Below, piece by piece: positions 45,487 to 54,921 of a DNA stretch of 64,000 bases. The DNA comes from an uncultured Lachnospiraceae bacterium (GTDB taxonomy: Bacteria; Bacillota; Clostridia; Lachnospirales; Lachnospiraceae). The stretch lies in contig CANQDA010000007.1 in assembly GCA_947591155.1 (NCBI GenBank), forward strand, positions 51,292-115,291, written 5' to 3'. The notes beneath the pieces are model-generated. The model was not told the origin of the DNA. It saw nothing but the letters and a program-made list of their open reading frames with translations, and made no database searches. The position numbers and the translations under genes were made by a program. Position 1 is the stretch's first letter. Every line of letters starts with the position of its first letter.

Positions 45487-46485
45487 ATGGATATGGCTGC
45501 ACGAAAGATCGTTGCATACAGCTACAGGGACTTTGATGAGGCGGTATATTTTGAGAAATTCGGAAAGGAATACGACACGGAGATTATCATCTGCCGGGAG
45601 GCGCCGGACACACAGAACGCGCATCTGGCGGAGGGTTGCGTGGGGGTGAGTGTGCTCACGACGGCGATCACCGAGGACATCATCAAGGTCTGGAAGGAGA
45701 TGGGCGTGAAACACATCTCGACCCGTACGATCGGTTACGATCATGTGGACGTCGAGGCCGCGAAGCGCTGCGGGATTACGGTGAGCAATGTCGCTTACTC
45801 AACCGGGAGCGTGGCGGATTACACGGTGATGCTGATCCTCATGGCGCTGCGCAAGATGAAGATGATCATGAAGCGCGCGGACGGCATGGACTATTCGCTG
45901 AAGGACAGCATCGGGCGGCAGCTCGGGGATTTGACGGTCGGCGTCATCGGCACCGGGCGGATGGGAGAGCATGTGATCCGCAACCTGAGCGGCTTCGGCT
46001 GCCGCATCATGGCGAACGATCTGTATGAGAAGGACAGCGTGAAGCAGTACGCGACCTATGTGGACCGCGATACGCTGTTTGCTGAGAGCGACGTCATCAC
46101 TTTCCACGTACCGGCGGTGGACGGCACGCACCACATCGTCTGCAGGGAGACGCTCGCGAAGATGAAGGACGGCGTCGTGCTTGTGAACACTTCGCGCGGC
46201 AGCGTGATCGACACACCGGTACTGATCGACGCGCTCGAACAGGGCAAGGTCAGCGCGGCGGCGCTGGATGTCATTGAGAATGAGCTTGGAATCTTCTACG
46301 GGGACTACAAGTACAAGCTGATCGGACACCACGAGATGTCGATTCTCAAGGATATGCCGAACGTGCTGATGCTCCCGCACATGGCGTTCTACACGGAGAA
46401 CGCGGTCAGCGACATGGTGCAGCACTCGATCGAGAGCATCGTGACGGAGGCGGAAGGCGGAAAGAGCCGCTTCCGGGTCGGATAG
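45487..46485 (+). CDS. Second D-2-hydroxyacid dehydrogenase (VanH/D-LDH-like)
   Basis: 332 residues. NAD-binding VGVIGTGRMGEHV, Arg in NTSRGS, Glu in IENELG and His in LPHMAF. Related to but clearly different from the enzyme encoded just upstream. It falls in the D-lactate/2-hydroxyisocaproate dehydrogenase group, like VanH. No D-Ala-D-Lac ligase (VanA/B) or VanX gene is nearby, so vancomycin resistance is not indicated. GGAAG precedes the ATG. Confidence 0.88.
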   Translation: MDMAARKIVAYSYRDFDEAVYFEKFGKEYDTEIIICREAPDTQNAHLAEGCVGVSVLTTAITEDIIKVWKEMGVKHISTRTIGYDHVDVEAAKRCGITVSNVAYSTGSVADYTVMLILMALRKMKMIMKRADGMDYSLKDSIGRQLGDLTVGVIGTGRMGEHVIRNLSGFGCRIMANDLYEKDSVKQYATYVDRDTLFAESDVITFHVPAVDGTHHIVCRETLAKMKDGVVLVNTSRGSVIDTPVLIDALEQGKVSAAALDVIENELGIFYGDYKYKLIGHHEMSILKDMPNVLMLPHMAFYTENAVSDMVQHSIESIVTEAEGGKSRFRVG

Positions 46486-46523
46486 GGTTTACAGAAACAC
46501 GGGTTTATATGATTTGTGAAGGG

Positions 46524-46552
46524 GCTGCCGCAATACGGCAGCTCTTTTGTTT
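46524..46552 (+). terminator. Terminator after the second dehydrogenase
   Basis: GCTGCCG (46524-46530) pairs with CGGCAGC (46536-46542), then TCTTTTGTTT. Confidence 0.85.
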
Positions 46553-46651
46553 CCGTTTACGTTGTATTTTTACCATTCGTGTTACGGTTATTGACAAAGC
46601 AAAAAATTTTATGTTTACTAGCTAAAAACGGGCGTCTATTCTGTTCTATCG

Positions 46652-46694
46652 CGTAAAAAAGTCCCCGGGCGGATACTCGAGGACTTTTTTACGT
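46652..46694 (-). terminator. Terminator downstream of tRNA-Ser
   Basis: A perfect 13-bp stem (46652-46664 with 46681-46693) with A and T runs in the stem itself, so it can work in both directions; it lies just after the 3' end of the minus-strand tRNA. Confidence 0.8.
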
Positions 46695-46696
46695 AG

Positions 46697-46784
46697 CGGA
46701 GAGTGTGGGATTCGAACCCACGTGCCCAGTAAAGGACAACCGCATTTCGAGTGCGGCTCGTTATGACCACTTCGATAACTCTCC
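46697..46784 (-). tRNA. tRNA-Ser (anticodon CGA)
   Basis: On the minus strand: acceptor arm GGAGAGT pairing with ACTCTCC, discriminator G (usual for Ser), anticodon loop CTCGAAA (anticodon CGA) on the stem CCGCA/TGCGG, a long variable arm and the T-loop GTTCGAATC. The CCA end is not encoded and would be added by the CCA-adding enzyme. Reads UCG codons. Confidence 0.95.
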
Positions 46785-46928
46785 AAGTCAGTGCTTTTTC
46801 ATTATAAGTCAAGGGATTTCTCCCGTCAACTGTTTTCTTAAACTTCCCCGCGAACTTGTGTTGTCTGTTTTTTCTCTTGCACCCTGATTCTCCGAATCGT
46901 TCGAGAACGAGATTACACTCTGCTGCGG

Positions 46929-47426
46929 TCAGCTTTTCTGCTCTTTCTTTTGCTCCCGCAGTTCGCGGAAAAACCCGGACAGCATCTCGCTGCATTCCTG
47001 CTCCAGCACGCCACGCTCGACGATCACCTGATGATTGAACTGCTCCATCTCCAGAAGATTGAGTACAGAACCTGCGCAGCCGGCCTTGGGGTTCATGCTG
47101 CCGATGACCGCGCGCGTGATGCGGGACTGGACGATCGCCCCGGCGCACATCTGACAGGGCTCCAGCGTGATGTAGATCGTGCATCCCTCCAGCCTCCAGT
47201 CGCCGAGCTTTTTGCTGGCGCGGCGGATCGCGTTGATCTCCGCGTGTGAGGTGGTGTTCTTATCGGTGTTGCGGCGGTTGTAGCCGCGCGCGACGACCTT
47301 TCCATCGCAGACGATCACGCAGCCGATCGGAACCTCCCGCAGCGCGTAGGCTTTGCGGGCCTGTCGCAGCGCCTCGCGCATAAATTTTTCATCGGTTTCC
47401 CGGGATACCGGGGGCAAGGACATCAT
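46929..47426 (-). CDS. tadA: tRNA adenosine(34) deaminase
   Basis: 165 residues. Zinc site His61 and Glu63 (HAEINAI) with Cys91 and Cys94 (EPCQMC): the deaminase signature. TadA changes A34 of tRNA-Arg to inosine and is essential in most bacteria. The residues near the active site (ALVQSRITR-like IVQSRITRAV) match the TadA group. The gene is on the minus strand between the tRNA-Ser and the SRP RNA gene, a common neighbourhood in Clostridia. Confidence 0.95.
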   Translation of the reverse strand: MMSLPPVSRETDEKFMREALRQARKAYALREVPIGCVIVCDGKVVARGYNRRNTDKNTTSHAEINAIRRASKKLGDWRLEGCTIYITLEPCQMCAGAIVQSRITRAVIGSMNPKAGCAGSVLNLLEMEQFNHQVIVERGVLEQECSEMLSGFFRELREQKKEQKS

Positions 47427-47464
47427 GATAGAATCCTTTCATGGAGACTGGGCTTTTTAAATAT

Positions 47465-47554
47465 AGGAAACAACAAAACATTGATTGTTTTGTTCGTTTC
47501 CTGCGCCGAATTTGCGCTGCGTAAGCAGCATACTTCTACTGCAAATTCGTGCGC
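47465..47554. repeat. Double hairpin in the tadA-SRP gap
   Basis: AGGAAAC (47465-47471)/GTTTCCT (47496-47502), with ACAAAACA/TGTTTTGT inside, is followed by GCGCCGAATTTGC (47503-47515) with GCAAATTCG-TGCGC (47541-47554), with GCTGC/GCAGC inside (47516-47529). The 223-base gap has no gene. Confidence 0.6.
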
Positions 47555-47601
47555 ATCCCCCGGAGGGTTATAGTAAACGGAAATTTATTTGACGTTTGCT
47601 A

Positions 47602-47642
47602 TATAAAATCCGTGCGCCTCCCATCGAATGCATATCACGGAC
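47602..47642 (-). terminator. Probable SRP RNA terminator
   Basis: On the minus strand CCGTG and CACGG pair around a loop and are followed by ATTTTAT, shortly after the SRP RNA 3' end. Confidence 0.45.
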
Positions 47643-47649
47643 GTTACTC

Positions 47650-47885
47650 TGACAGTTAGCTCGGCCCAGGCACCCTCGCGGCACACAGAGAGTTCCGCTT
47701 AGTGCTGCTTTGTTCCCAACCTGACACGGTTCACGGGTCCCTGTTGCGCAAGACCCGGACGTCAACACCACTTATCAGAGGCTGCTCCGCAATCGTACAC
47801 CCTCCGTTCGGCATCACCCCTGCTGTAGCGGATTGCAGGTACAGGGCACCGCTATCTCCCCGGCTGCACGGACTCCCTAACTATA
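47650..47885 (-). ncRNA. ffs: Signal recognition particle RNA (large bacterial type with Alu domain)
   Basis: On the minus strand: GCCGGGGAGATAGCGGTGCCC (Alu helices 3 and 4, in pieces) near the 5' end, CTGTACCTGCAATCCGC after it, GGGTCTTGCGCAA in the middle, and the apical S-domain hairpin GTCAGGTTGGGAACAAAGCAGC (shown in two pieces: GTCAGG and GGGAAC-AAAGCAGC), the Ffh-binding internal loop with a GGAA tetraloop. AGTTAG (3' strand) and CTAACT (5' strand) close the molecule. About 236 bases, the Bacillus/Clostridia type. Confidence 0.9.
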
Positions 47886-48033
47886 CAGGTTTTGCGGGGC
47901 TTTGTCAAGTCCGGCGGCGTGTACAGGAGAGCATGGGAGCGAGCAGGAATGCGCAGAAGAACGGACAAGAAAACTATTTTGCAGCATCCTGTCGATTCAG
48001 TCGGAAAAAATAGTAGATTATGAGGAAAAGGCC

Positions 48034-48062
48034 TTGACATTTTCTGCAAGAAACAGTATTAT
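48034..48062 (+). promoter_or_regulatory. Promoter of rubrerythrin
   Basis: TTGACA at 48034-48039, a 17-bp spacer and TATTAT at 48057-48062. A palindrome AATAATTATT (48076-48085) follows and could be a PerR/Fur site. Confidence 0.75.
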
Positions 48063-48108
48063 CTCTAATAACAGGAATAATTATTAATTTAGAAGGAGGA
48101 CATATATA

Positions 48109-48651
48109 ATGAAAGAATTAAAGGGAAGCAAGACCGAGAAGAATCTGTTGGCGGCGTTTGCCGGGGAGTCTCAGGCACGCAACAAATACACCTATTTCGC
48201 GAGCAAGGCGAAGAAGGACGGCTATGTGCAGATTGCGGCGATTTTTGAGGAGACGGCCGCGAACGAGAAGGAGCACGCGAAGATTTGGTACAAGCTGTTA
48301 AACGGCGGCGCGGTGGGCTCCACGATCGAGAATCTTGAGGACGCAGCGGCGGGAGAGAATTACGAGTGGACCGATATGTACGCGGGCTTCGCGAAGGACG
48401 CGAAAGAGGAAGGCTTCGACGACATCGCTTTCCTGTTCGAGGAAGTGGCGAAGATTGAGAAGGAGCATGAGGAGCGTTACCGCAAGCTGCTCGCGAACAT
48501 CAAGGGCGACCTTGTGTTCTCCAAGGAAGGCGACGTGGTATGGCAGTGCTCGAACTGCGGTCATATCTGCGTGGGCAAGAAGGCCCCGGAGGTTTGCCCG
48601 GTTTGCGCGCATCCTCAGAGTTATTTCCAGGTGAGGGCGGAGAACTATTAA
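48109..48651 (+). CDS. rbr: Rubrerythrin (classical)
   Basis: 180 residues. N-terminal diiron ferritin-like domain ([45 protein letters not shown]), C-terminal rubredoxin domain ([10 protein letters not shown] then CPVCAHP). NAD(P)H-dependent peroxide reduction in anaerobes. AGAAGGAGG precedes the ATG. Standing apart from the reverse rubrerythrin at 26139, it shows that two kinds of peroxide reductase are kept. Confidence 0.95.
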   Translation: MKELKGSKTEKNLLAAFAGESQARNKYTYFASKAKKDGYVQIAAIFEETAANEKEHAKIWYKLLNGGAVGSTIENLEDAAAGENYEWTDMYAGFAKDAKEEGFDDIAFLFEEVAKIEKEHEERYRKLLANIKGDLVFSKEGDVVWQCSNCGHICVGKKAPEVCPVCAHPQSYFQVRAENY

Positions 48652-48827
48652 TTTGTGATTATATGGAAAAAATGATCGGCTGATCTGCGCAGACAGACCA
48701 GCCGGTTCTGTATTTTCCTGAAGTTGTTAGTGCGGGCCGATTGCGGATCGGCCTGATCTGTGATGCGGCATAACTTGACTTTGAAATTGATATCATTACA
48801 ACGTGGAGTTGGGAAAGGGAGAGGAAT

Positions 48828-50207
48828 ATGAAATACAGATGTTCAGTCTGCGGTTATATCTACGAGGGCGACAGCATCCCGGAGGATTTTAGCTGTCCGA
48901 TCTGCCGCCAGTCGGCGGACAAGTTTGCCCCGCTGGAGGACACGGCGGTGCCTGAGGAGCCTGTGGCGTCTGATAAGCCGCTCGATCTGTCGTACGATCC
49001 GCTGTTCGCGCGGACGGATCCCGCGTGCCGTTATATGAAGGAGATCCACGAGATGGCGGTGAGCGGGCATTCCCTGCACAGCGCGATGAGTACACAGATG
49101 CCGATGCCGGGCTGGGACGATATCCTGCTCCTCGGCGCGCAGCTGAATCCGCCGCCGCTTGACGACGGCGAGGAAGTCGACACGACGACCGTGATCGGCA
49201 AACACGCGAAGAAGCCGATGGTGCTGGAAAGTCCGATCTATATTTCGCACATGTCGTTCGGCGCGCTCTCGAAGGAGGCGAAGGTGTCGCTGGCAAAGGG
49301 CAGCGCGATGGCGAAGACGGCGATGTGCAGCGGCGAGGGAGGCATACTTCCCGAGGAGAAGGCGGCGGCTTACAAGTATATTTTTGAGTATGTCCCGAAC
49401 CGTTACAGCGTGACGCCGGAAAACCTCCAAACCTCGGACGCGATCGAGATTAAGATCGGCCAGGGCACAAAGCCCGGCATGGGCGGCCATCTGCCGGGGG
49501 ACAAGGTGACGAAGGAGATTGCAAAGATCCGCGGCAAGGAGATGGGCAAGGACGTGCAGAGCCCGTCCAAATTCCCGGATATCAACACAAAAGACGATCT
49601 GAAAGAGTTGGTCTACATGCTGCGCGAGGCGTCCGACGGGCGTCCGGTCGGCATCAAGATCGCGGCAGGACGCATCGAGAAAGATCTGGAATTCTGCGTC
49701 TACGCGGAGCCGGATTTCATCACGATCGACGGGAGAGGCGGGGCGACCGGTTCCAGTCCGTTCTTCCTGCGCGAATCCACGAGTGTTCCGACGGTCTACG
49801 CGCTTTATCGGGCGAGGAAATATCTGGATTCTGTCAACTCGGATATCGCTCTTGTCATCACAGGCGGCCTGAGAGTATCCTCGGATTTTGCGAAGGCGAT
49901 CGCGATGGGAGCGGACGCGGTGGCGGTGGCTTCGGCTCCGCTGATCGCGGCGGCGTGCCAGCAGTATCGCATCTGCGGCTCCGGCATGTGTCCGGCAGGA
50001 ATCGCGACGCAGGATCCAGCGCTTCGGGCGCGCGTCAAGGTGGACGCGGCGGCGCAGCGCGTGGCAAACTACCTCAACGTATCGCTTGGGGAGTTAAAGA
50101 CTTTCGCGCGCATCACAGGACATAAAAAGCTGCATGATCTGTCCGTGGATGATCTGGTCACGATTAGCAGCGAGATTTCGGAGCACACGAATATCCCGCA
50201 TGCATAG
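48828..50207 (+). CDS. Rubredoxin fused to FMN-binding glutamate-synthase-like domain
   Basis: 459 residues. N-terminal rubredoxin (CSVCGYIYEGD then CPICRQ, residues 1-45), then a Pro/Glu linker and the FMN-binding TIM-barrel of the GltB C-terminal/FMN-dependent dehydrogenase type (IYISHMSFGALSKEAK; GEGGILPEE; GIKIAAGRIE; GRGGATGSSP). The glutaminase domain of real glutamate synthase is missing. It likely transfers electrons from a reduced partner through the rubredoxin to FMN. The substrate is unknown. Confidence 0.88.
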   Translation: MKYRCSVCGYIYEGDSIPEDFSCPICRQSADKFAPLEDTAVPEEPVASDKPLDLSYDPLFARTDPACRYMKEIHEMAVSGHSLHSAMSTQMPMPGWDDILLLGAQLNPPPLDDGEEVDTTTVIGKHAKKPMVLESPIYISHMSFGALSKEAKVSLAKGSAMAKTAMCSGEGGILPEEKAAAYKYIFEYVPNRYSVTPENLQTSDAIEIKIGQGTKPGMGGHLPGDKVTKEIAKIRGKEMGKDVQSPSKFPDINTKDDLKELVYMLREASDGRPVGIKIAAGRIEKDLEFCVYAEPDFITIDGRGGATGSSPFFLRESTSVPTVYALYRARKYLDSVNSDIALVITGGLRVSSDFAKAIAMGADAVAVASAPLIAAACQQYRICGSGMCPAGIATQDPALRARVKVDAAAQRVANYLNVSLGELKTFARITGHKKLHDLSVDDLVTISSEISEHTNIPHA

Positions 50208-50231
50208 GCAGCGGAAGAAATGATAAAAAAG

Positions 50232-50272
50232 GGCAACTGCTTTCATGAAAGAAATGCAGTTGCCTGTTTTTT
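50232..50272. terminator. Terminator between the rubredoxin-GltS gene and the PBP gene
   Basis: GGCAACTGC (50232-50240) pairs with GCAGTTGCC (50256-50264), with TTTC/GAAA inside and a T run after it on the plus side and an A run before it. Confidence 0.85.
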
Positions 50273-53200
50273 ACTGCGATCCGGTCAAACGGTTCATCAG
50301 GTCGTCAAAGGAGCTGGTGTCCGGCTGGACGGTATTATTTTGCGCCTGATTTTCTTCTGGAAAAGCATTGTTCGAGTTATCCTGCTTGCTTTCGGGAGAG
50401 TACATCGAGTCGGGTTCGTTTTCTGATTCCGTTTTGCTTTCGCCTCCGGAGTCTGATTCCGATTTATCCCCTGATTTATTCGTTGATTCCGCTTCCGGTT
50501 CACTTTTTGTATTGGATGAAGCTTCCGATTCCGACGCGCCTTTTGTTTCGGACATGGTCTCCGATTCACTTTCCGATTCAGACTCTGACTCGCTTTCGGA
50601 TTTTGTCTTCTTTTTGAGGCGTCCGAGCAGATCCGAGTAGATCGTCTTTTTTTCGGTCTCGGGCGCGGGCTTGTGCAGGGAGCATTTTTTCTGCGGCTCG
50701 GTGCCGACGGCAAAATATTCCACGTAAGTTTCCTTGCAGCCGCCGGACACGGCGGGCAGGTGGGATTCACGGCACAGCGTCACCGGCTCGACGGTTTTGG
50801 GAATCGGGAAGTCGGAGCTGGCGATCCCTTCGTGGACGCGATTCATGACGGCGGACCAGAGGATCTTGTTGTACGTGTGGTACGTGGATTCCAGAGGCAG
50901 GTCTCGGTTGTTGTCGTAGCCGCCCCAGACGCAGCAGGTGTAGAACGGCGTGTAGCCGACGAACCAGATGTCCTTGTAGTTGGAGGTAGTCCCGGTCTTT
51001 CCGGCGACGGGCTGCATCCCCGCTTCGATCGTCCCGTAGGCTGTGCCGTCGGGGGCGTTGACGACGTCCTTCATCGCGTCGGTAAGGAGAAACGCTGTGC
51101 TTTCGGATAGGACGCGGGTGTTGTCTTTTTGCGTTTCTCCGGGAGCAAGACGGGCAGAGGAGGCTGTCTCTACGGCGCGCAGATTGTCCCGATTTCCGAA
51201 CAAGGCTCGCTTCAGACGGTCTGCTCTGGCAGTTGTGATATTGTCTGCATCGTCCATCAGATCGTTTGTCCGGTCGATCAGGACATTCCCCTGTCGATCC
51301 AGAATCTTCGTAAAAAATTTCGGCGTGCGGTAGACGCCCCGGTTCGCGATCGCGGCGTAGGCGGCGCAGAGCTCCAGATTCGTGACGCCCTTCGTGATGC
51401 CGCCGAGTGCGAGCGGCTGTACGATATCCGAGGACTGGCTGCCGTCCGGGGCGGTGTAGGATTCCTGCAAGGTAGAGATTCCGAATCTGCGCGCGTACTC
51501 ATAGCCGAGACGCGGGGAGATCTCAGTGATGCATTTCACCGCAATGACGTTGATCGAGCGTGTGATCGCCTCGCGGATCGTCGCCGTGCCGGAGTAATCC
51601 GTGAAGTCCCAGTTGCTGACTGGCGTGCCGTCCTCGTACTTGTAGCGCTCGTTTTTGTAGAGCGTGGCGAGTGTTTTGTCAAAAGCGTCGATCGCGGGGG
51701 CGTAGGCGGTCAGGATCTTGAAGGTGGAGCCGGGTTGGCGCGTCGTCTCGGTCGCGCGGTTCAGGGTGAGGCTGGCGGTCTTTTCGCCGCGGCCGCCGAC
51801 CAGAGCGCGCACGAGGCCGGTCGCCTGGTCCATGAGCACGAGCGAAGCCTGCGGCTGGGGCGAGAGCGAGAGACGTTCTCCGAGTACGGTTGCACCACTG
51901 TTGCCAGAATCCTCGCCGGACTTCTCATCGGCCTCTTCTTTGGAAATTTTGTCGGAATCTCCATCGGTATCATCCTCGGAATCTTCGCTGGAATTCCCAT
52001 GGAAGTCGTCTTCGGGGACATTTGCTGCGGTCATTTCCAACACATGCTCACGGAACGCATTGGCGTACCCCTGCGCCTCGTCCTCCGAGCCGCAGAGCAG
52101 GTCAAACGAGCCGTCGATGTTCTCTCGGATATAGCTGCGAAGGGCTTCCGAGCCGTAGTGCGTGACCTGTCCGGCCGCGTCGGAGACGCTCAGGGCATAG
52201 TCGATACCGAACTCAGTTCCTTCCGGGAAATTTGCGGGATTTGAGAATTCCTCGTCGCAGATCTGTTGAAGCGAGGTATCCTGCGCGGAGAAAATGCGCA
52301 GTCCTCCGCTGTACACGGCGCGGTACGCCTGCTCGGAGGAATAGTCTTTCTCCTCTACCAACGCGTCGATCGCCTGCTCAATTAATGCATCCTCATAGTA
52401 GGAGTAGACGTCGGAGTCTTCATGGGCCGCGTCGGTCTCCTGTACGCGGGCGTATACATCGTCGTTGAGCGCAGTCTCACGCTCTGATTCGGACAGATAA
52501 CCCTGTTCGGTCATGTAGCGAAGCACAACCGCCCGGCGCTTGCTGTTCTCTTCAGGATTTACGATTGGATTGTAACGGCTCGGGTTTTGCGGAATGGCGG
52601 CGAGCACCGCTGACTCAGAGACCGTCAGCGCGGACACGTCCTTGCCGAAATAGCGCCGCGCGGCCGATTGCACGCCGTAGCACCCAGCACCCAGATTGAT
52701 CGTGTTCAGATAGTCCTCGAGGATCTCGTCCTTGGAGATGCGCTTTTCGAGTTGCAGCGCGAGATACTGTTCCTGTATCTTCCGACGGAAGCGTTCGGCG
52801 AAGGAGGTTTCTTTTGTCCACTCGGTGAACACGCTGTTTTTGATGAGTTGCTGTGTGATCGTGCTCGCGCCCTCCGAGAAGGAGCCGCTTGTGAGCCCGC
52901 TCAGAAATGCGCGCATGATGCCGTGAAGGTCGATGCCGCCGTGTTCATAGAAACGCTCGTCCTCGATTGCGATCATCGCTTTTTGCAGGGAATCGGGGAT
53001 CTCGTCCAGCGTGACGATGTCGCGGTTCGCGGTCGCAAGGGTGAGTTTGCGCAGATAATTGCCGTTTTGATCGCAGATATATGTGGCAGATTCCGATGGA
53101 GAGACGCTGATCGTGTCAATGTCCGGGGCGGTCGCCGCGAGACGCCAGACCAGTCCGAGAAACGCGAACAAAAAGACAGCCGCGGCAGCGCCGACCCCGA

Positions 53201-53333
53201 TCAGGATGCGTTTCCAGGGAAGACGCCGGATCGCCTGTACCACCTCGGACAGGCGGTTTTCCTGATTCTTTCCGCCTGGTATTTGATTGTCGGACAATTG
53301 GTTTTTTTCATCAGCCTTTTGCGTGTTTTCCAT
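50271..53333 (-). CDS. Class A penicillin-binding protein (glycosyltransferase-transpeptidase)
   Basis: 1,020 residues from the second ATG (AAAGGAG ten bases upstream); an ATG 33 bases earlier is possible. N-terminal cytoplasmic tail and membrane helix (about 45-65), then the GT51 domain (EDERFYEHGG; EGASTITQQLIKNS) and the transpeptidase with Ser in PGSTFK (about residue 534), SIN and KTGTTSNYKD. The C-terminus is a low-complexity Ser/Glu/Lys tail of about 120 residues. It builds peptidoglycan. The sole gene of its unit on the minus strand. Confidence 0.93.
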   Translation of the reverse strand: MENTQKADEKNQLSDNQIPGGKNQENRLSEVVQAIRRLPWKRILIGVGAAAAVFLFAFLGLVWRLAATAPDIDTISVSPSESATYICDQNGNYLRKLTLATANRDIVTLDEIPDSLQKAMIAIEDERFYEHGGIDLHGIMRAFLSGLTSGSFSEGASTITQQLIKNSVFTEWTKETSFAERFRRKIQEQYLALQLEKRISKDEILEDYLNTINLGAGCYGVQSAARRYFGKDVSALTVSESAVLAAIPQNPSRYNPIVNPEENSKRRAVVLRYMTEQGYLSESERETALNDDVYARVQETDAAHEDSDVYSYYEDALIEQAIDALVEEKDYSSEQAYRAVYSGGLRIFSAQDTSLQQICDEEFSNPANFPEGTEFGIDYALSVSDAAGQVTHYGSEALRSYIRENIDGSFDLLCGSEDEAQGYANAFREHVLEMTAANVPEDDFHGNSSEDSEDDTDGDSDKISKEEADEKSGEDSGNSGATVLGERLSLSPQPQASLVLMDQATGLVRALVGGRGEKTASLTLNRATETTRQPGSTFKILTAYAPAIDAFDKTLATLYKNERYKYEDGTPVSNWDFTDYSGTATIREAITRSINVIAVKCITEISPRLGYEYARRFGISTLQESYTAPDGSQSSDIVQPLALGGITKGVTNLELCAAYAAIANRGVYRTPKFFTKILDRQGNVLIDRTNDLMDDADNITTARADRLKRALFGNRDNLRAVETASSARLAPGETQKDNTRVLSESTAFLLTDAMKDVVNAPDGTAYGTIEAGMQPVAGKTGTTSNYKDIWFVGYTPFYTCCVWGGYDNNRDLPLESTYHTYNKILWSAVMNRVHEGIASSDFPIPKTVEPVTLCRESHLPAVSGGCKETYVEYFAVGTEPQKKCSLHKPAPETEKKTIYSDLLGRLKKKTKSESESESESESESETMSETKGASESEASSNTKSEPEAESTNKSGDKSESDSGGESKTESENEPDSMYSPESKQDNSNNAFPEENQAQNNTVQPDTSSFDDLMNRLTGSQ

Positions 53334-53550
53334 AAAGCTTTGCTCCTTTGGGCATAAATCGTTCAATATAACAAATTATTCCACCAAAGGAAGCGGTTTA
53401 TGCGTGGTCTTGCATCGCGTTTGGAGATGATATATAATGGGGACTGTAAAATGACCGTGCCATTACGAGTATGTGTGGGTACCATTTTGGAACGGAATTT
53501 ATTCTGGACTGTTCCGGCGTTTGAGAGGAACAGGGAAATGGAGGTCTGTG

Positions 53551-54258
53551 ATGATGAAAAGAATGTTGGGAAAAGGATTTGCGGCAGTGTTCTGCGCGGC
53601 CGGGTTCTGCGCGATTTCGGGCGCGGCGCTGGCGCAGGAGAATGTCGCTCTGCCGCTTGACGAGGCGGGCGCGGAGACAATTGCGCTTTCTGACGCGGGC
53701 GTCGCGGAGGCGGATGTTTCGCGGCTGCGCACGGTGCGGGAACGCGAGGACGGCGAGGACGTCGTCGAGGTGGAATTTTCCTATGGGGACAACAGTTATG
53801 AATATATGCTTCGGGAGACGGACGGCATGATCCTGGAGTGGAGCATCGAGGGCCGCGCGGTTGAGGAAGCGACGCCGGAGCTGACGCTGACGGGCGACGC
53901 GGCTTCTTCGGGTGCGCAGAAGACAGATGCCTCCGGAGAGGCGCAGACGGAGCAGGACGCTTCCGCGGAAGGGCAGACGGACGCGGGCGCGGCGGACGGA
54001 AATGCGGCCGGGGCGGCTGCCGGGAGCGCCGTGAAAGTTACGGTCGACGGCACGGAGCTGATCGGCTATGAGGAGGCCGTGCAGATCGCGCTGGACGATT
54101 CCGGTATCGCTGAGGCGGATGCGGAGCTTGCCAAGCTGAAGTTTGAGTACGACGGACGTTTCTATGATTATGAGCTGGAGCTGCGCGACGGCCGAGCGGA
54201 GTATGAGTACAAGATCGACGCGCAGACAGGCGAGATCGTCGAGGTCGAGAGAGACTGA
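53551..54258 (+). CDS. Secreted protein with two PepSY-like domains
   Basis: 235 residues from the first ATG of a tandem pair (GGAGGT five bases upstream). Signal peptide (MMKRMLGKGFAAVFCAAGF, cut near ALA-QE), two PepSY-type repeats (about 30-110 and 175-235; ALSDAGVAEADVSRL and ALDDSGIAEADAELAKL) with an acidic Ala/Thr/Glu linker between. PepSY domains inhibit or bind peptidases or sense the envelope. YigZ gene follows 17 bases later. Confidence 0.85.
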   Translation: MMKRMLGKGFAAVFCAAGFCAISGAALAQENVALPLDEAGAETIALSDAGVAEADVSRLRTVREREDGEDVVEVEFSYGDNSYEYMLRETDGMILEWSIEGRAVEEATPELTLTGDAASSGAQKTDASGEAQTEQDASAEGQTDAGAADGNAAGAAAGSAVKVTVDGTELIGYEEAVQIALDDSGIAEADAELAKLKFEYDGRFYDYELELRDGRAEYEYKIDAQTGEIVEVERD

Positions 54259-54275
54259 GAAAATAAGAGGTGTCA

Positions 54276-54917
54276 ATGAAGATCGTCTACAAGGGCGGCG
54301 AGGGCGAGATCGTCGAAAAAAAATCCCGCTTTATCGCCACGGTGCAGCCGGTGAACAGCGAGGAAGACGCGCTGGGATTTATCACCGCGATGAAGAAAAA
54401 ATACTGGAACGCGACGCACAACTGCTCGGCGTTTGTCGTGGGGGAGCACTGTGAGATTCAGCGCTGCAGCGATGACGGGGAGCCGCAGGGAACCGCGGGA
54501 CGCCCGATGCTGGACGTGTTGCTCGGCGAGGAGATCCACAACGCGGCGGTCGTCGTCACGCGCTATTTCGGCGGGACGCTGCTCGGCACGGGCGGCCTTG
54601 TGCGCGCGTACTCAAAGGCGGTGCAGGAGGGACTGCGCGGCAGCGCCGTGGTCGACAAGAGGGACGGCGTGCTGCTCTCGATCCGCACGGATTACAATGG
54701 GATCGGGAAGATCCAGTACCTGCTGGGTCAAAGAGGACTTTCTATCATCAGTTCGGAATATACTGACAGTGTGGCCGTGCAGACGCTGGTCCCGCAGGAG
54801 CAGATAAAGGAGCTTCGCGACGCGGTCACGGAAGCGACGAGCGGGCGGGCGGAATTTACGACGGAAGAGCCGGTGCGCTTTGCGTTTCTGGACGGAGAAG
54901 CGATACTCTTCGCGTAG
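54276..54917 (+). CDS. YigZ/IMPACT family protein
   Basis: 213 residues. UPF0029 N-terminal domain with KKSRFIATVQPVNSEEDA, CSDDGEPQGTAG and VVTRYFGGTLLGTGGLVRAYS, the family signature, and a DUF1949-like C-terminal half. The related IMPACT and YigZ proteins affect translation or cell growth; function in bacteria is uncertain. AGAGGTG precedes the start. Cytoplasmic. Confidence 0.93.
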   Translation: MKIVYKGGEGEIVEKKSRFIATVQPVNSEEDALGFITAMKKKYWNATHNCSAFVVGEHCEIQRCSDDGEPQGTAGRPMLDVLLGEEIHNAAVVVTRYFGGTLLGTGGLVRAYSKAVQEGLRGSAVVDKRDGVLLSIRTDYNGIGKIQYLLGQRGLSIISSEYTDSVAVQTLVPQEQIKELRDAVTEATSGRAEFTTEEPVRFAFLDGEAILFA

Positions 54918-54921
54918 AAAA

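Noticed and set aside
45487..46485. Vancomycin-resistance vanH
   Set aside because: VanH-like in family only; no vanA/B ligase or vanX gene nearby.
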